From NCBI GenBank assembly GCA_028712665.1, contig JAQTRC010000025.1, positions 1 through 37,915 of the forward strand: a stretch of 37,915 bases of DNA, in the 5' to 3' direction. Both the position numbers and the translations under genes were made by a program. The stretch's first letter is position 1. Each line of letters opens with the position of its first letter. This document shows positions 21,837-29,956 of this stretch, one piece after another. This stretch comes from Desulfuromonadaceae bacterium. Lineage in GTDB: Bacteria > Desulfobacterota > Desulfuromonadia > Geobacterales > Pseudopelobacteraceae. Under the pieces are notes generated by a model, which saw only the letters and a list, made by a program, of their open reading frames with translations, was not told the DNA's origin and searched no databases.

Positions 21837-23207
21837 CTATTCCCCGTTTGAAGCCGGGAGCAGGATGCGAAAACCGCTCCCGCAACCCACTTTACTTTCA
21901 AATTCCAAACGACCGTTATTGACCTCCACGGCCCAGCGTGCGATGGATAGCCCAAGCCCCGTCCCGCCTACCTCCCTCGAGCGCCCCTTATCAACACGAT
22001 AAAAGCGGTCAAAGATCTTGTCATGGTGTTCCGGTGGGATACCGGGGCCATTGTCAATGACCTCCAATAACGCCTCGCCTTCCGGAGTCGTTCCAACCAC
22101 GACACGAATCTCACCGTTTAATGGAGTGTATTTGATGGCGTTATCCAGAAGATTAATCAAAGCCTGGCGCATAGTTTCCGGATCAACGTTGACATATACC
22201 GGGGATGCCGCTACCAGGCTCAGCGTCTGCAATTTCTCCTCGGCCAGGACATTCAGCCACTCCGTCACATTTGACGCAAGCTCGCACAGATCAGTCGATT
22301 CACGGTTCAGGCGACATGAGCCGCCATCAGCCCTGCTCAAAATCAATAGACTGTCTACAAGCCTGGTCAGACGATCCGCTTCTTCCAGCATGCTTCCAAT
22401 GGCCTCGCGGCACTCCGCGCACTCATGACGGGGGTGCAGGGCGGTCTCGCCGATACTCCGGATGGCGGCCAGCGGAGTACGCAACTCATGAGACGCATCC
22501 GCCGTGAAGCGGCGCAAACGTTCAAATGAATCCTCAATGCGCGCAAAGGTCTGATTGAAGACCGTTGCCAAGCGGCCGAACTCATCACCAGCCTCGCCGA
22601 CCGGCAGTCGCTCGGACAGGTTTTCGGCACCGATCATCTCAGCCTTGCGTGTAATGGCGCTGATCGGAGCCAGTACCCGCCCGGCGATCAGATAGCCGAT
22701 TGCCAGAGAGATGGCAACGGCAATCGGCAGTATCAGCAGAATGATCAATGCCAGGGTTTTCAATGTTTCTCTTATCGAATCTGCGTTATGCGCTACCGCG
22801 ATCTGGTAATTGCGGCTATTGATCCGAACGGTGCCTGTCATAACACGATACAGCTTGCCGCTTCCTCGTTGAACGGAAAACAGAAGCTCACCCCATTTCC
22901 GGTTTGTGACAAATTCCTCCAGTTTTTCACTGTTCCAGCCATCTGAGGAGACCAGCGGATGTTCGTCATCCCGGACGGTGAACAAGCTGATGGTACCGTT
23001 GGTTGCCACCCTTATGAGGTCTTTCTGATCATGTTTTACATAGTCCGCGATGGTTGAATAATCCTTGCGGAGATGATTGTCAGCCTCTCCCAGCAGCGCC
23101 CGCTGGACAAAGAAGTAAATCCCGCCTGAAACAAGCACGACCGTAATGATCAGGGCAATGCCATACAGCAGGGTGAAACGGGCTCTGACCCCTGGCCTGC
23201 TAGCCAT
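21837..23207 (-). CDS. two-component sensor histidine kinase (CusS-like)
   Basis: This is a 456-residue inner-membrane kinase. Transmembrane helices at about 11-34 and 150-175 enclose a periplasmic sensor of about 115 residues. Then come HAMP (about 176-228), the H-box FTADASHELRTPLAAIR with His240, and the ATPase boxes NLLDNAIKY, DNGPGIP, FDRFYR and GGTGLGLSIARW. The overall plan is that of CusS/IrlS-type heavy-metal sensors, but a metal site in the periplasmic part is not evident: it has only a few His and no Cys. Its ATG overlaps the stop of the response regulator by 8 bp (ATGGCTAG). It is transcribed with the downstream barrel and cytochrome, which it probably controls. Confidence 0.93.
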   Translation of the reverse strand: MASRPGVRARFTLLYGIALIITVVLVSGGIYFFVQRALLGEADNHLRKDYSTIADYVKHDQKDLIRVATNGTISLFTVRDDEHPLVSSDGWNSEKLEEFVTNRKWGELLFSVQRGSGKLYRVMTGTVRINSRNYQIAVAHNADSIRETLKTLALIILLILPIAVAISLAIGYLIAGRVLAPISAITRKAEMIGAENLSERLPVGEAGDEFGRLATVFNQTFARIEDSFERLRRFTADASHELRTPLAAIRSIGETALHPRHECAECREAIGSMLEEADRLTRLVDSLLILSRADGGSCRLNRESTDLCELASNVTEWLNVLAEEKLQTLSLVAASPVYVNVDPETMRQALINLLDNAIKYTPLNGEIRVVVGTTPEGEALLEVIDNGPGIPPEHHDKIFDRFYRVDKGRSREVGGTGLGLSIARWAVEVNNGRLEFESKVGCGSGFRILLPASNGE

Positions 23208-23889
23208 TGACAGCCTCCCCCAGGCAAAAGCCGACGCCCCTCATCGTCCGGATCAGCTTGGCCTCGAAGGGGCCATCCACCTTGCGCCGCAAGCGGGCGA
23301 TATTGACATCAATCACGTTGTCCAACGGGGTCGAACGTTCGCGACTCTGCCAGACATCCTGGGCCAGCATCTCGCGTGAAACGACGTGCCCCTGGTGTCG
23401 CAGCAGATAGACCAGCAGGTCGAATTCCTTGGCGGTCAGATCCAGGATCTGTTCAGAGCGTGTTGCCCGGTGCACAAGCAGATTTATTTCCAGGTCGGCC
23501 AGTTTCAAGAGGTGCTGAGGCTCCTGTTGACCCCGCCGCAGGAGCAGCCGGATACGGGCCAGCAGTTCGGGAAAAGCGAACGGCTTGACGAGATAGTCGT
23601 CGGCGCCGCTGTCAAGCCCTAGAACACGATCCTCAACCGTGTCGCGACCGGTCAGAAGCAGAATCGGTGTGAGAACCCCCTTTTTACGGATGGTCCGGAG
23701 AATCTCGATGCCGTCGCGCCCCGGAAGCATCAGATCAAGCAGCATCAGGTCATACTCCTCCTCAGTTGTGAGGCAAAAATATCCTTCCTCACCGCTTAAG
23801 GCCGTTTTGACCTGATACCCTTCCGCTTCAAGTCCTTTTTTCAGAGCATCGGCAATCTTGATTTCATCTTCCACTACCAGTATGCGCAT
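23200..23889 (-). CDS. OmpR/CusR-family response regulator
   Basis: This is a 229-residue DNA-binding regulator. A longer frame begins at 23934, but GAGGGTG precedes ATG 23889 and the protein then starts MRILVVEDE as the family does. The receiver has Asp52 (LMLLDLMLPG) as phospho-acceptor and Lys102 (YLVKPFAF). The C-terminal winged helix reads LTAKEFDLLVYLLRHQGHVVSREMLAQDVW and ends NVIDVNIARLRRKVD..IRTMRGVGF, as in CusR/CopR-type regulators of metal efflux operons. It is the first gene of the operon regulator - kinase - barrel - cytochrome, so it probably activates its own promoter in the 23890-24000 region. Confidence 0.93.
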   Translation of the reverse strand: MRILVVEDEIKIADALKKGLEAEGYQVKTALSGEEGYFCLTTEEEYDLMLLDLMLPGRDGIEILRTIRKKGVLTPILLLTGRDTVEDRVLGLDSGADDYLVKPFAFPELLARIRLLLRRGQQEPQHLLKLADLEINLLVHRATRSEQILDLTAKEFDLLVYLLRHQGHVVSREMLAQDVWQSRERSTPLDNVIDVNIARLRRKVDGPFEAKLIRTMRGVGFCLGEAVNG

Positions 23890-23981
23890 ATCACCCTCTT
23901 TGCCACAGGATAGCATCTGTTTCTCAATATTCAACTGACGATTTCCTTACCGGGTTGTCAGAAATATACAGTCGCAGATAT

Positions 23982-24011
23982 AAAAAAAGGCCGGTTTTTC
24001 CGGCCTTTTTT
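23982..24011. terminator. bidirectional terminator between the chemoreceptor and the response regulator operon
   Basis: AAAAAAGGCCGG pairs with CCGGCCTTTTTT around a five-T loop (23983-24011). The A and T runs let it work in both directions; it lies 36 bp past the chemoreceptor stop on the minus strand. Transcription of the response regulator must therefore start downstream, from a promoter in 23890-23980. Confidence 0.85.
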
Positions 24012-24047
24012 GCTGTAATTATCTGATGAACTTCTGCAGATGCATAT

Positions 24048-25664
24048 CTATGTAATTTTGAACTGTCCCACTATTCGCCTCAGATCGTCGGCAAGCACGG
24101 AGAGATGCTTGGCGGAAGAAGCGGAATCTTTGGCTCCCCGGGAGGTCTTGGCAACGACCTCGGTGATCTGCAGCATGTTTTTGCTGATTTCAGAGGTCGT
24201 TGCAGTCTGTTCTTCTGCGGCAGTGGCAACCTGGTGAATCTGGGAATTGACGTCGTTAATCTGCTGCAGAATCTGTTCCAGAGCCCTGCCGGAGTCTGCC
24301 GCCTTCTCGCTCCCTTTGGCAACTTCACTGACACCTTCTTCCATAGCTATCACAGCGCCTTTCGTTTCGTGCTGAATAGCCTTGATCATCTCACCAATTT
24401 CGCGTGTAGCACGAGTTGTGCGCTCTGCCAGCGCCCGGACCTCATCTGCAACAACGGCAAAACCCCTCCCCTGTTCTCCAGCCCGGGCCGCCTCGATTGC
24501 AGCATTCAACGCCAGCAGGTTGGTCTGATCGGCTATATCTTCGATGGTGCCGACGATCTCTCCAATCTGGTCGGAGCGGCTTCCCAGACTTTCAACGGCT
24601 TTAGCGGAGCTCATGACCCTTTCGGCAATGCTGTTCATGACCGCAATGGTCTCGTTCACAACCTGTACTCCGGAAACGGCTGCGGCGCTGGCCTGCTGTG
24701 AACCTTCGGATGCCATCTGGCAGTTCTGGGCGATGTCGCCGGATGTGGCCGACATCTCTTCACCCGCCGTAGCAACGGTTTCAGCCTGAGAAGAGACCTC
24801 CTCGGCGCCGGCGGCCATCTGAACCGAATTGGACTGGAGTTCCACCGCCGATGAGGAAACCTGTTCGCTTGTCTGAGAGATCTGTGAGATGATCCTCCTG
24901 ATTTTCTCCACGAGAGAGTTGATTTCGTCGGCGAGCTGGCCAAATTCATCATTGGAGGTTACGTTGATATGTTTTGTAAGATCTCCCTCGCCCCTCGCGA
25001 GATCGGTTACCTTGGCTACAAAATCGTTAAGTTTCTGCGTAACGGTAACCCGCAGGACTATCATCAGGCAGACGAAGCTTGCGGCAAGCGCCACCCCCCC
25101 GGAAACAAGGAGCCAGAAGGTGGCTTTTTTGCTGGCGGCGTATCCCTGTTCTATGCTGGTGTTAAGCTTGAGTGCGCCAAGTATCTTTATTTCCTTGTCA
25201 TGGCAACTCTGGCAACGTTCTTCGTTGTGGAGCGGCAATACGGTCTCAAGAATGTGGGTCCCGTTCTGTATCCCCTCAGAACTTGCCGGTTTACTGCTCT
25301 TTAATACCTCGGCTACAAGTGCGTCCTTTTTTGAACCGCCGCCGCGCTCTTCACCCTTTTCGTTATAGATGGAAAAAGCCATCGCCCGTTTTTTTTCAAT
25401 CACTTCCTTGATGTAGGCGTCAACCTTTTTCATGTCATCCGCCATCATGGCATTTTTTATATCGTCACCCATGACATTGACAAAAGTCAGGCTGTTCTCC
25501 CGCTGCAGTCCCACCAGCGCCTGCTTTTCCAGGTACAGGGCCGCGCCTCCCACGATTACAAGGCCTGTTATCAGGGCCGCTGTTGCCGCCATGAGAATCT
25601 TGGTGGCGATGCCGGTTCTACTTCCTGCCTTTGTGGATGCATGCAAAAGATCTTGTTGTGACAT
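24048..25664 (-). CDS. methyl-accepting chemotaxis protein with periplasmic c-type heme motif
   Basis: This is a 538-residue chemoreceptor. Helix one lies at about 22-44, a periplasmic domain at about 45-180 and helix two at about 182-206. HAMP (about 207-262) comes next and the signalling domain ends the protein, with the hairpin tip DEVRALAERTTRATREIGEMI. The periplasmic domain carries CQSCH (151-155), a covalent heme site, within ILETVLPLHNEERCQSCHDKEIKILGALKL. This is the pattern of the heme-containing PAS-like sensor domains known from Geobacter chemoreceptors. The heme should report redox state or bind a gas such as NO or CO and steer motility. The ATG has GGGGAGGAA upstream. It ends in a good terminator and is a separate unit from the adjacent cytochrome operon. 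Confidence 0.93.
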   Translation of the reverse strand: MSQQDLLHASTKAGSRTGIATKILMAATAALITGLVIVGGAALYLEKQALVGLQRENSLTFVNVMGDDIKNAMMADDMKKVDAYIKEVIEKKRAMAFSIYNEKGEERGGGSKKDALVAEVLKSSKPASSEGIQNGTHILETVLPLHNEERCQSCHDKEIKILGALKLNTSIEQGYAASKKATFWLLVSGGVALAASFVCLMIVLRVTVTQKLNDFVAKVTDLARGEGDLTKHINVTSNDEFGQLADEINSLVEKIRRIISQISQTSEQVSSSAVELQSNSVQMAAGAEEVSSQAETVATAGEEMSATSGDIAQNCQMASEGSQQASAAAVSGVQVVNETIAVMNSIAERVMSSAKAVESLGSRSDQIGEIVGTIEDIADQTNLLALNAAIEAARAGEQGRGFAVVADEVRALAERTTRATREIGEMIKAIQHETKGAVIAMEEGVSEVAKGSEKAADSGRALEQILQQINDVNSQIHQVATAAEEQTATTSEISKNMLQITEVVAKTSRGAKDSASSAKHLSVLADDLRRIVGQFKIT

Positions 25665-25806
25665 ACAGTTCCTCCCCGATTACGTGTTAAAATCTCGAAG
25701 TTTAGAGCTGGCGAATCGCGCTCTGATGAACGCGAATAGATAAATTCAAAAGGTTCATTGACTTAATGAATGAATATCATAATACTTTTATTTTGTATAC
25801 AAGTTC

Positions 25807-25822
25807 CAAAACAGCTGTTTTG
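25807..25822. promoter_or_regulatory. perfect 16-bp palindrome CAAAACAGCTGTTTTG in a divergent intergenic region
   Basis: The palindrome reads the same on both strands and lies between the divergent chemoreceptor (starting at 25664) and slyX (starting at 25921). Flanking DNA is AT-rich. No T run follows, so an operator is more likely than a terminator. The binding protein is unknown. Confidence 0.5.
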
Positions 25823-25920
25823 AAATTATTGTGCAGATTGGCAAGTCAGTGTATCGTGAGGGGAGCGTGAAGGCAAGTATGGATTTTTCCGGCGGCAGCT
25901 CTACTCTAGGAGGCGACTGT

Positions 25921-26121
25921 ATGGATAAAAGGATTAACGAACTGGAACTGCACTATATGCACCAGGAAAAGACCATCCAGGAGCTGAATGAAATCGTCAG
26001 CCGGCAGGAGCTCGCCATAGAGTTTTTGAAACGGGAGATTAATGCGATGAAGGAGCAGTCGTTGCGGATGGCTCCCTCGGAAGCCAGAGATCCTGACCAG
26101 GAAAAACCGCCGCATTATTAA
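25921..26121 (+). CDS. slyX: SlyX family protein
   Basis: This is a 66-residue coiled-coil protein. MDKRINELELHYMHQEKTIQELNEIVSRQELAIEFLKREI is the SlyX heptad pattern, followed by a hydrophilic tail ending PPHY as in many SlyX proteins. A longer frame from 25831 is ignored because AGGAGG (25909-25914) places the start at ATG 25921. Function of SlyX is not established; in Escherichia coli it lies next to slyD. It lies 19 bp upstream of yceH on the same strand and is probably co-transcribed with it. Confidence 0.9.
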   Translation: MDKRINELELHYMHQEKTIQELNEIVSRQELAIEFLKREINAMKEQSLRMAPSEARDPDQEKPPHY

Positions 26122-26140
26122 ACAATCAAGCGAGGAAAAT

Positions 26141-26800
26141 ATGGAATACAGTTTGAATGCCGAAGAGGTTCGCGTGCTGGGGAGCATGATAGAAAAGGAG
26201 TTGACTACTCCGGAGTACTATCCGCTGTCGCTTAACGCATTGACCAACGCCTGCAATCAGAAGTCGAACCGTGATCCGGTCATGACTCTTTCGGAGGAGG
26301 ATGTTGTGAAGGCTCTCGATACTCTCCGCTTCAAGCAGCTGGCAATAATCTCTGCAGATGGCGGTCGGGTGCCGAAGTACCGGCATCTTCTGGCCGAGAA
26401 GATGGGACTGATGCCGGCTGAACTGGCGGTGGTGTCTGAATTGCTGGTACGGGGTCCGCAAACGGTCGGCGAGTTGCGTACACGAGGAGAGCGGATGCAC
26501 CCGTTCGGTGATCTGGCGGCGGTTGAAGAACTGCTCCGGGAGTTGATGGAGCGCGGAATGCCTTTGATTACGAAGATGGCGCGTCAACCGGGCAGGAAGG
26601 AGCCCCGTTATGCCCATCTCTTTTCAGGAATGCCGGAATGTAGCGAAGAGAGTAAGGAAGCCGCCCCCGAACCGGCAAGGCAGAGGGTTATGGCAGAGAA
26701 TGAGCGGATTGCGAAGCTGGAGGAAGAGGTCGCCTCCCTGCGATCCGAAGTGGCAGGGCTGCGAAGGATGGTGGAGGAATTTAAGGCGCAGTTTGAATAG
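26141..26800 (+). CDS. yceH: YceH family protein (DUF480, UPF0502)
   Basis: This is a 219-residue protein with two winged-helix-like modules. EVRVLGSMIEKELTTPEYYPLSLNALTNACNQKSNRDPVM and VSELLVRGPQTVGELRTRGERMHPF are the strongest DUF480 signatures. A C-terminal coiled coil (about residues 180-217) reads ERIAKLEEEVASLRSEVAGLRRMVEEF. Function is unknown; the fold suggests DNA or protein binding. The last 20 bp overlap the 3' end of the convergent hflX gene. It sits 19 bp behind slyX. Confidence 0.92.
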   Translation: MEYSLNAEEVRVLGSMIEKELTTPEYYPLSLNALTNACNQKSNRDPVMTLSEEDVVKALDTLRFKQLAIISADGGRVPKYRHLLAEKMGLMPAELAVVSELLVRGPQTVGELRTRGERMHPFGDLAAVEELLRELMERGMPLITKMARQPGRKEPRYAHLFSGMPECSEESKEAAPEPARQRVMAENERIAKLEEEVASLRSEVAGLRRMVEEFKAQFE

Positions 26801-28430
26801 CATCTTCCTCCGGCCAAAACCTTCGCTGCAGCTCATCGATCAGCGGCGCCAGGCTCTTCCTGTCGCGGGCCGAAACCATGACGCTGTTCTGTGTTCTGGC
26901 AGACTGCCGCACCCGCAGAAATGCCACGGTGTCCTTTTTTCTCATCTCATCCAGCATGTCAGACTTGTTGTACACCAGCAGTTCCTGTTTATCCCCAAGT
27001 CCCAACTCTGCCAGAATATTCCTGACCTGAGAGATCTGATCCTCAAAACGGGGATGGGAAGCGTCTACTACATGCAGCAGCAGATCGGCATCGCGCATCT
27101 CCTCCAGCGTGGCCTTGAAGGCCCCTAACAGGGATTTCGGCAATAATCGGATGAAGCCGACCGTGTCGGTGATGATCACTTCACGCTCCCTCGGGAAGCG
27201 TAGGCGGCGGGTAGAGGTGTCCAGAGTCGCGAACAGCAGATCCTCGGTAAAGACATCACTCTGGGTCAGAGCGTTCAACAGGGTAGATTTGCCGGCATTG
27301 GTATATCCGACAATCGAGATGATAGGCACCCCCGCCTTGACGCGCTGCTTTCGCCGCTGGTCCCGTCCCTGTGAAAGCTCCTTGAGTTCCCTCTCCAGGC
27401 TTGCGATTCTGTCACGTATGCGGCGACGGTCGGTCTCCAGTTTGGTTTCGCCAGGCCCACGCCCGCCGATTCCCCCCATCAGCCGCGACATCTGCACGCC
27501 ACGTCCTGTAAGTCGCGGCAGTAGATATTTTAGCTGGGCCAGTTCAACCTGTACCTTACCGTCCAGCGTTTTGGCGCGGCGGGCGAATATGTCGAGAATC
27601 AGCTGGCTCCGGTCGATAACCTTCAATTCGGTCATGGCCGAAATCGAGCGGATCTGGGCCGGAGTCAGTTCCTGATCGAATATCAGCATGGTCGCTCCGT
27701 GCTGAAGCGCCCGGATAACCACATCGCGCATCTTTCCTTCGCCCATGAGAAAGCGCGGGTTGAGGCTGCGCGGGCGCTGTATGAATTCATCCAGAGCTTC
27801 AACCTGTGCGGTGCGGGCCAGTTCCCGCAGTTCGGCGATGGAGTCTTCAGCCTCCTGGCGTGTCCCGGAGGAGGTAACTGAAATCAGGATGGCCCTTTCC
27901 TGCACCTCCTTCGCTGTTTTCGTCGCGCGGGCTGCTTTTTCGAGATCGGCCTCGAGTTCGGGGATAAAGTGTGCGCAGTCGAGGTCGATGCGATCCAGGA
28001 ATGTAATCGGATCGACAACCGTGCAGGCCCGTCTCTGGTCGGGAGAGAGCCAGGCCAACTGTGCGGAAATCTGCTGTCTGCCGGGAGTGAACAGCAGCGC
28101 TGCCATCAGGTCCAGACGCAGAAGCGACAGGTCGGTGATATCATCTTCTGTGAGCGGTTCGTTCTTCAGGTGGGTGTGGATCAGGCGCAGCCCTCGCAGA
28201 GAGCGCTTGCCCAAGGGATAATCTTTCAGGTCCGGTATCACCAACCCCTTTTCGTCACCGACAATTACATATTCAACAACGCCGGAGCGGTTAATCAGGA
28301 TGCCGAGCTGGCGGCGGAGTTCGCTGGAGAGCTCGACAAGGCGGGTTGCCAGCTCATGGGAGCAAAATTCGGCGGTCGGGACCCGCCTCCGGAAGAGGCG
28401 CTCCAGAGAGTGGATCTGGCTTGATTTCAA
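26781..28430 (-). CDS. hflX: GTPase HflX with an extended N-terminal region
   Basis: From the TTG at 28430 this is a 549-residue protein. Residues 1-180 are an extra N-terminal part found in HflX of this lineage. Then follow the HflX-specific domain (DEFIQRPRSLNPRFLMGEGK, ELTPAQIRSI) and a coiled linker with GRGPGETKLETDRRRI. The G domain has Walker A GYTNAGKST (375-383), DTVGF (422-426) and NKSD. HflX binds the 50S subunit and splits stalled ribosomes with GTP. The frame upstream of the TTG also looks coding (GNLAGLKSSQ spans the junction as in relatives), but contains no ATG, GTG or TTG. An ATC at 28460 with GGAG 7 nt before it is the only well-placed candidate. The start is therefore uncertain. 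Confidence 0.93.
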   Translation of the reverse strand: MKSSQIHSLERLFRRRVPTAEFCSHELATRLVELSSELRRQLGILINRSGVVEYVIVGDEKGLVIPDLKDYPLGKRSLRGLRLIHTHLKNEPLTEDDITDLSLLRLDLMAALLFTPGRQQISAQLAWLSPDQRRACTVVDPITFLDRIDLDCAHFIPELEADLEKAARATKTAKEVQERAILISVTSSGTRQEAEDSIAELRELARTAQVEALDEFIQRPRSLNPRFLMGEGKMRDVVIRALQHGATMLIFDQELTPAQIRSISAMTELKVIDRSQLILDIFARRAKTLDGKVQVELAQLKYLLPRLTGRGVQMSRLMGGIGGRGPGETKLETDRRRIRDRIASLERELKELSQGRDQRRKQRVKAGVPIISIVGYTNAGKSTLLNALTQSDVFTEDLLFATLDTSTRRLRFPREREVIITDTVGFIRLLPKSLLGAFKATLEEMRDADLLLHVVDASHPRFEDQISQVRNILAELGLGDKQELLVYNKSDMLDEMRKKDTVAFLRVRQSARTQNSVMVSARDRKSLAPLIDELQRRFWPEEDAIQTAP

Positions 28431-28546
28431 ACCTGCAAGATTACCGGATGGTTCTTTGATGGGAGCGCTCCGTGGAAAAACGGGTGATAGGTTTAGGCAG
28501 AGAGTGAGGGAGCGGTTTGCTTCCCGACTTCAGTCTCTGCATCCAT

Positions 28547-29314
28547 TTAAATTCCGATAATGTTGTACCCACCATCCACATAGTGAATCTCGCCGCTGAC
28601 TCCGCTGGAGAGGTCGCTGCAGAGGTAGACGGCGGAACGCGCCACGTCCTCCTGGGTAATATTGCGACGTAGCGGAGCTCTTGACTCTACCCGGTTCAGT
28701 ATCTGGCTGAAGCTGCCAACGGCGGACGCGGCCAGGGTGCGGATGGGACCGGCAGAGATGGCGTTGACGCGAGTGCCGTCGGGGCCGAGCGCCTCGGCAA
28801 GATAGCGCACGGAAGCCTCCAGTGCGGCCTTGGCCACGCCCATTGCGTTGTAACCGGGGAAAACCTTGACGCCCCCATGGTAGGTCATCGTCAGGGCGGT
28901 TGCATTGCGCCCCTGCATCATCGGTTGGGCTTCCTTCAGGATGGCGATAAAGGAGTAGACGCTGATGTCCATGGCGATGGCAAAACCGTTTCGGGTGGTA
29001 TTGAGGATGTTTCCCTTCAGTTCATCCTTGTTGGCAAAGGCCACGGAATGGACGATGATGTCTATGCCGTCCCAAACCTTCCCAAGTTCGTAGAACACGG
29101 CTTTAATGTTGTTGTCAATTGCTACGTTGCATGGAAGAATGGCCTTGGCGTTCAGTGATTCCGCCAGCGGGCGAACCCGTTTTTCAAATGCCTCTCCAGC
29201 GTAGGTTATAGCCAGTTCGGCTCCCTGCTCGTGAAAATGTCTAGCGATCGCCCAGGCAATGCTTTTTTCGTTTGCAATGCCTAATATAAGCGCTTTTTTC
29301 CCCTGCAGCATCAT
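28547..29314 (-). CDS. fabI: enoyl-[acyl-carrier-protein] reductase FabI
   Basis: This is a 255-residue short-chain dehydrogenase fold enzyme that performs the NADH-dependent last step of fatty acid elongation. Evidence is the N-terminal nucleotide site ALILGIANEKSIAWAIA, the catalytic Tyr-Lys motif YNAMGVAKAALEA and the FabI-specific NAISAGPIRTLAAS. The C-terminal IHYVDGGYNI is also standard. Cofactor choice (NADH or NADPH) is not certain from sequence. GGAGG lies 9 nt before the first of two adjacent ATGs. It precedes hflX by 116 bp and follows a small membrane protein gene by 48 bp on the same strand. Confidence 0.96.
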   Translation of the reverse strand: MMLQGKKALILGIANEKSIAWAIARHFHEQGAELAITYAGEAFEKRVRPLAESLNAKAILPCNVAIDNNIKAVFYELGKVWDGIDIIVHSVAFANKDELKGNILNTTRNGFAIAMDISVYSFIAILKEAQPMMQGRNATALTMTYHGGVKVFPGYNAMGVAKAALEASVRYLAEALGPDGTRVNAISAGPIRTLAASAVGSFSQILNRVESRAPLRRNITQEDVARSAVYLCSDLSSGVSGEIHYVDGGYNIIGI

Positions 29315-29362
29315 CTTTTAAAGCCTCCATGTTCCGGGCAAATCATAGAGAACTCCACCGGA

Positions 29363-29659
29363 TTATATATTGTCAGCACGGAAGTCCGTCGAAGCATCGG
29401 CAGAGGCGGACCGGCTGGCCGCCATAGTGTCCGCCGGTTGCGGTGCTGATGGCGGTTCGGTTCTGCCGGCGGCAGGTTCAATTGTCTGAATATGAGCCTC
29501 GATGGCTGCCAGCCTTTTTTCAATCCCTTCGAGCACTTCCAGTGTCCTGTCCTGTTTCCCCTTTATCGCAAACACGACAAACGGCATGATAAGCCAAACC
29601 ACCGCCAGAAACAGGCTGATGATGCTCATCATCACCATAAAACCGCCGAAAATCTCCAT
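29363..29659 (-). CDS. small membrane protein with coiled coil, hypothetical
   Basis: This is a 98-residue protein. GGGAGAA places the start at ATG 29659 (MEIFGGFMVM); an ATG ten codons earlier lacks a ribosome site. Hydrophobic residues about 6-33 (VMMSIISLFLAVVWLIMPFVVFAIK) form a membrane segment, followed by KGKQDRTLEVLEGIEKRLAAIEAHI, a short coiled coil, and a Pro/Ala/Ser-rich tail. This plan is widespread in Geobacter as an unnamed protein. No function can be assigned. It is the first gene of a unit that goes on to fabI and hflX. Confidence 0.7.
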   Translation of the reverse strand: MEIFGGFMVMMSIISLFLAVVWLIMPFVVFAIKGKQDRTLEVLEGIEKRLAAIEAHIQTIEPAAGRTEPPSAPQPADTMAASRSASADASTDFRADNI

Positions 29660-29956
29660 GTCTTCTCCCGCCGAAAATGTTGGCGCCATCTATAGCATTA
29701 TTACACCGAAAAGTTAAGGTGATAATTTTTTTGCCGCAGCGTTTACAAGGCGCTAAAGAACCGTTTACAGTTTATCCCTGAATTATCAGGGATCGCTTCA
29801 ACGCGCCATCCTTGAGCGATTTTCTTTATAGATATAACCAACATATTTTTCCGGGATTCTTTGAAATCCTGTCTTTAAAATCAGGATAATGGACTCATAC
29901 GAAGGGGAATTATTTGAGGATGATCCCGTTGAAAACATTTTCTGTTGTAAAATGCC
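29660..29956. other. intergenic region with two short inverted repeats, no gene seen
   Basis: ATCCCTGA (29774-29781) and TCAGGGAT (29786-29793) form a perfect 8-bp inverted repeat around ATTA. ATCCTG (29866-29871) and CAGGAT (29882-29887) form a weaker one. Neither is followed by a T run on either strand. A 118-codon plus-strand frame starting at 29889 is mostly antisense to the membrane protein gene and is not accepted. Confidence 0.5.
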
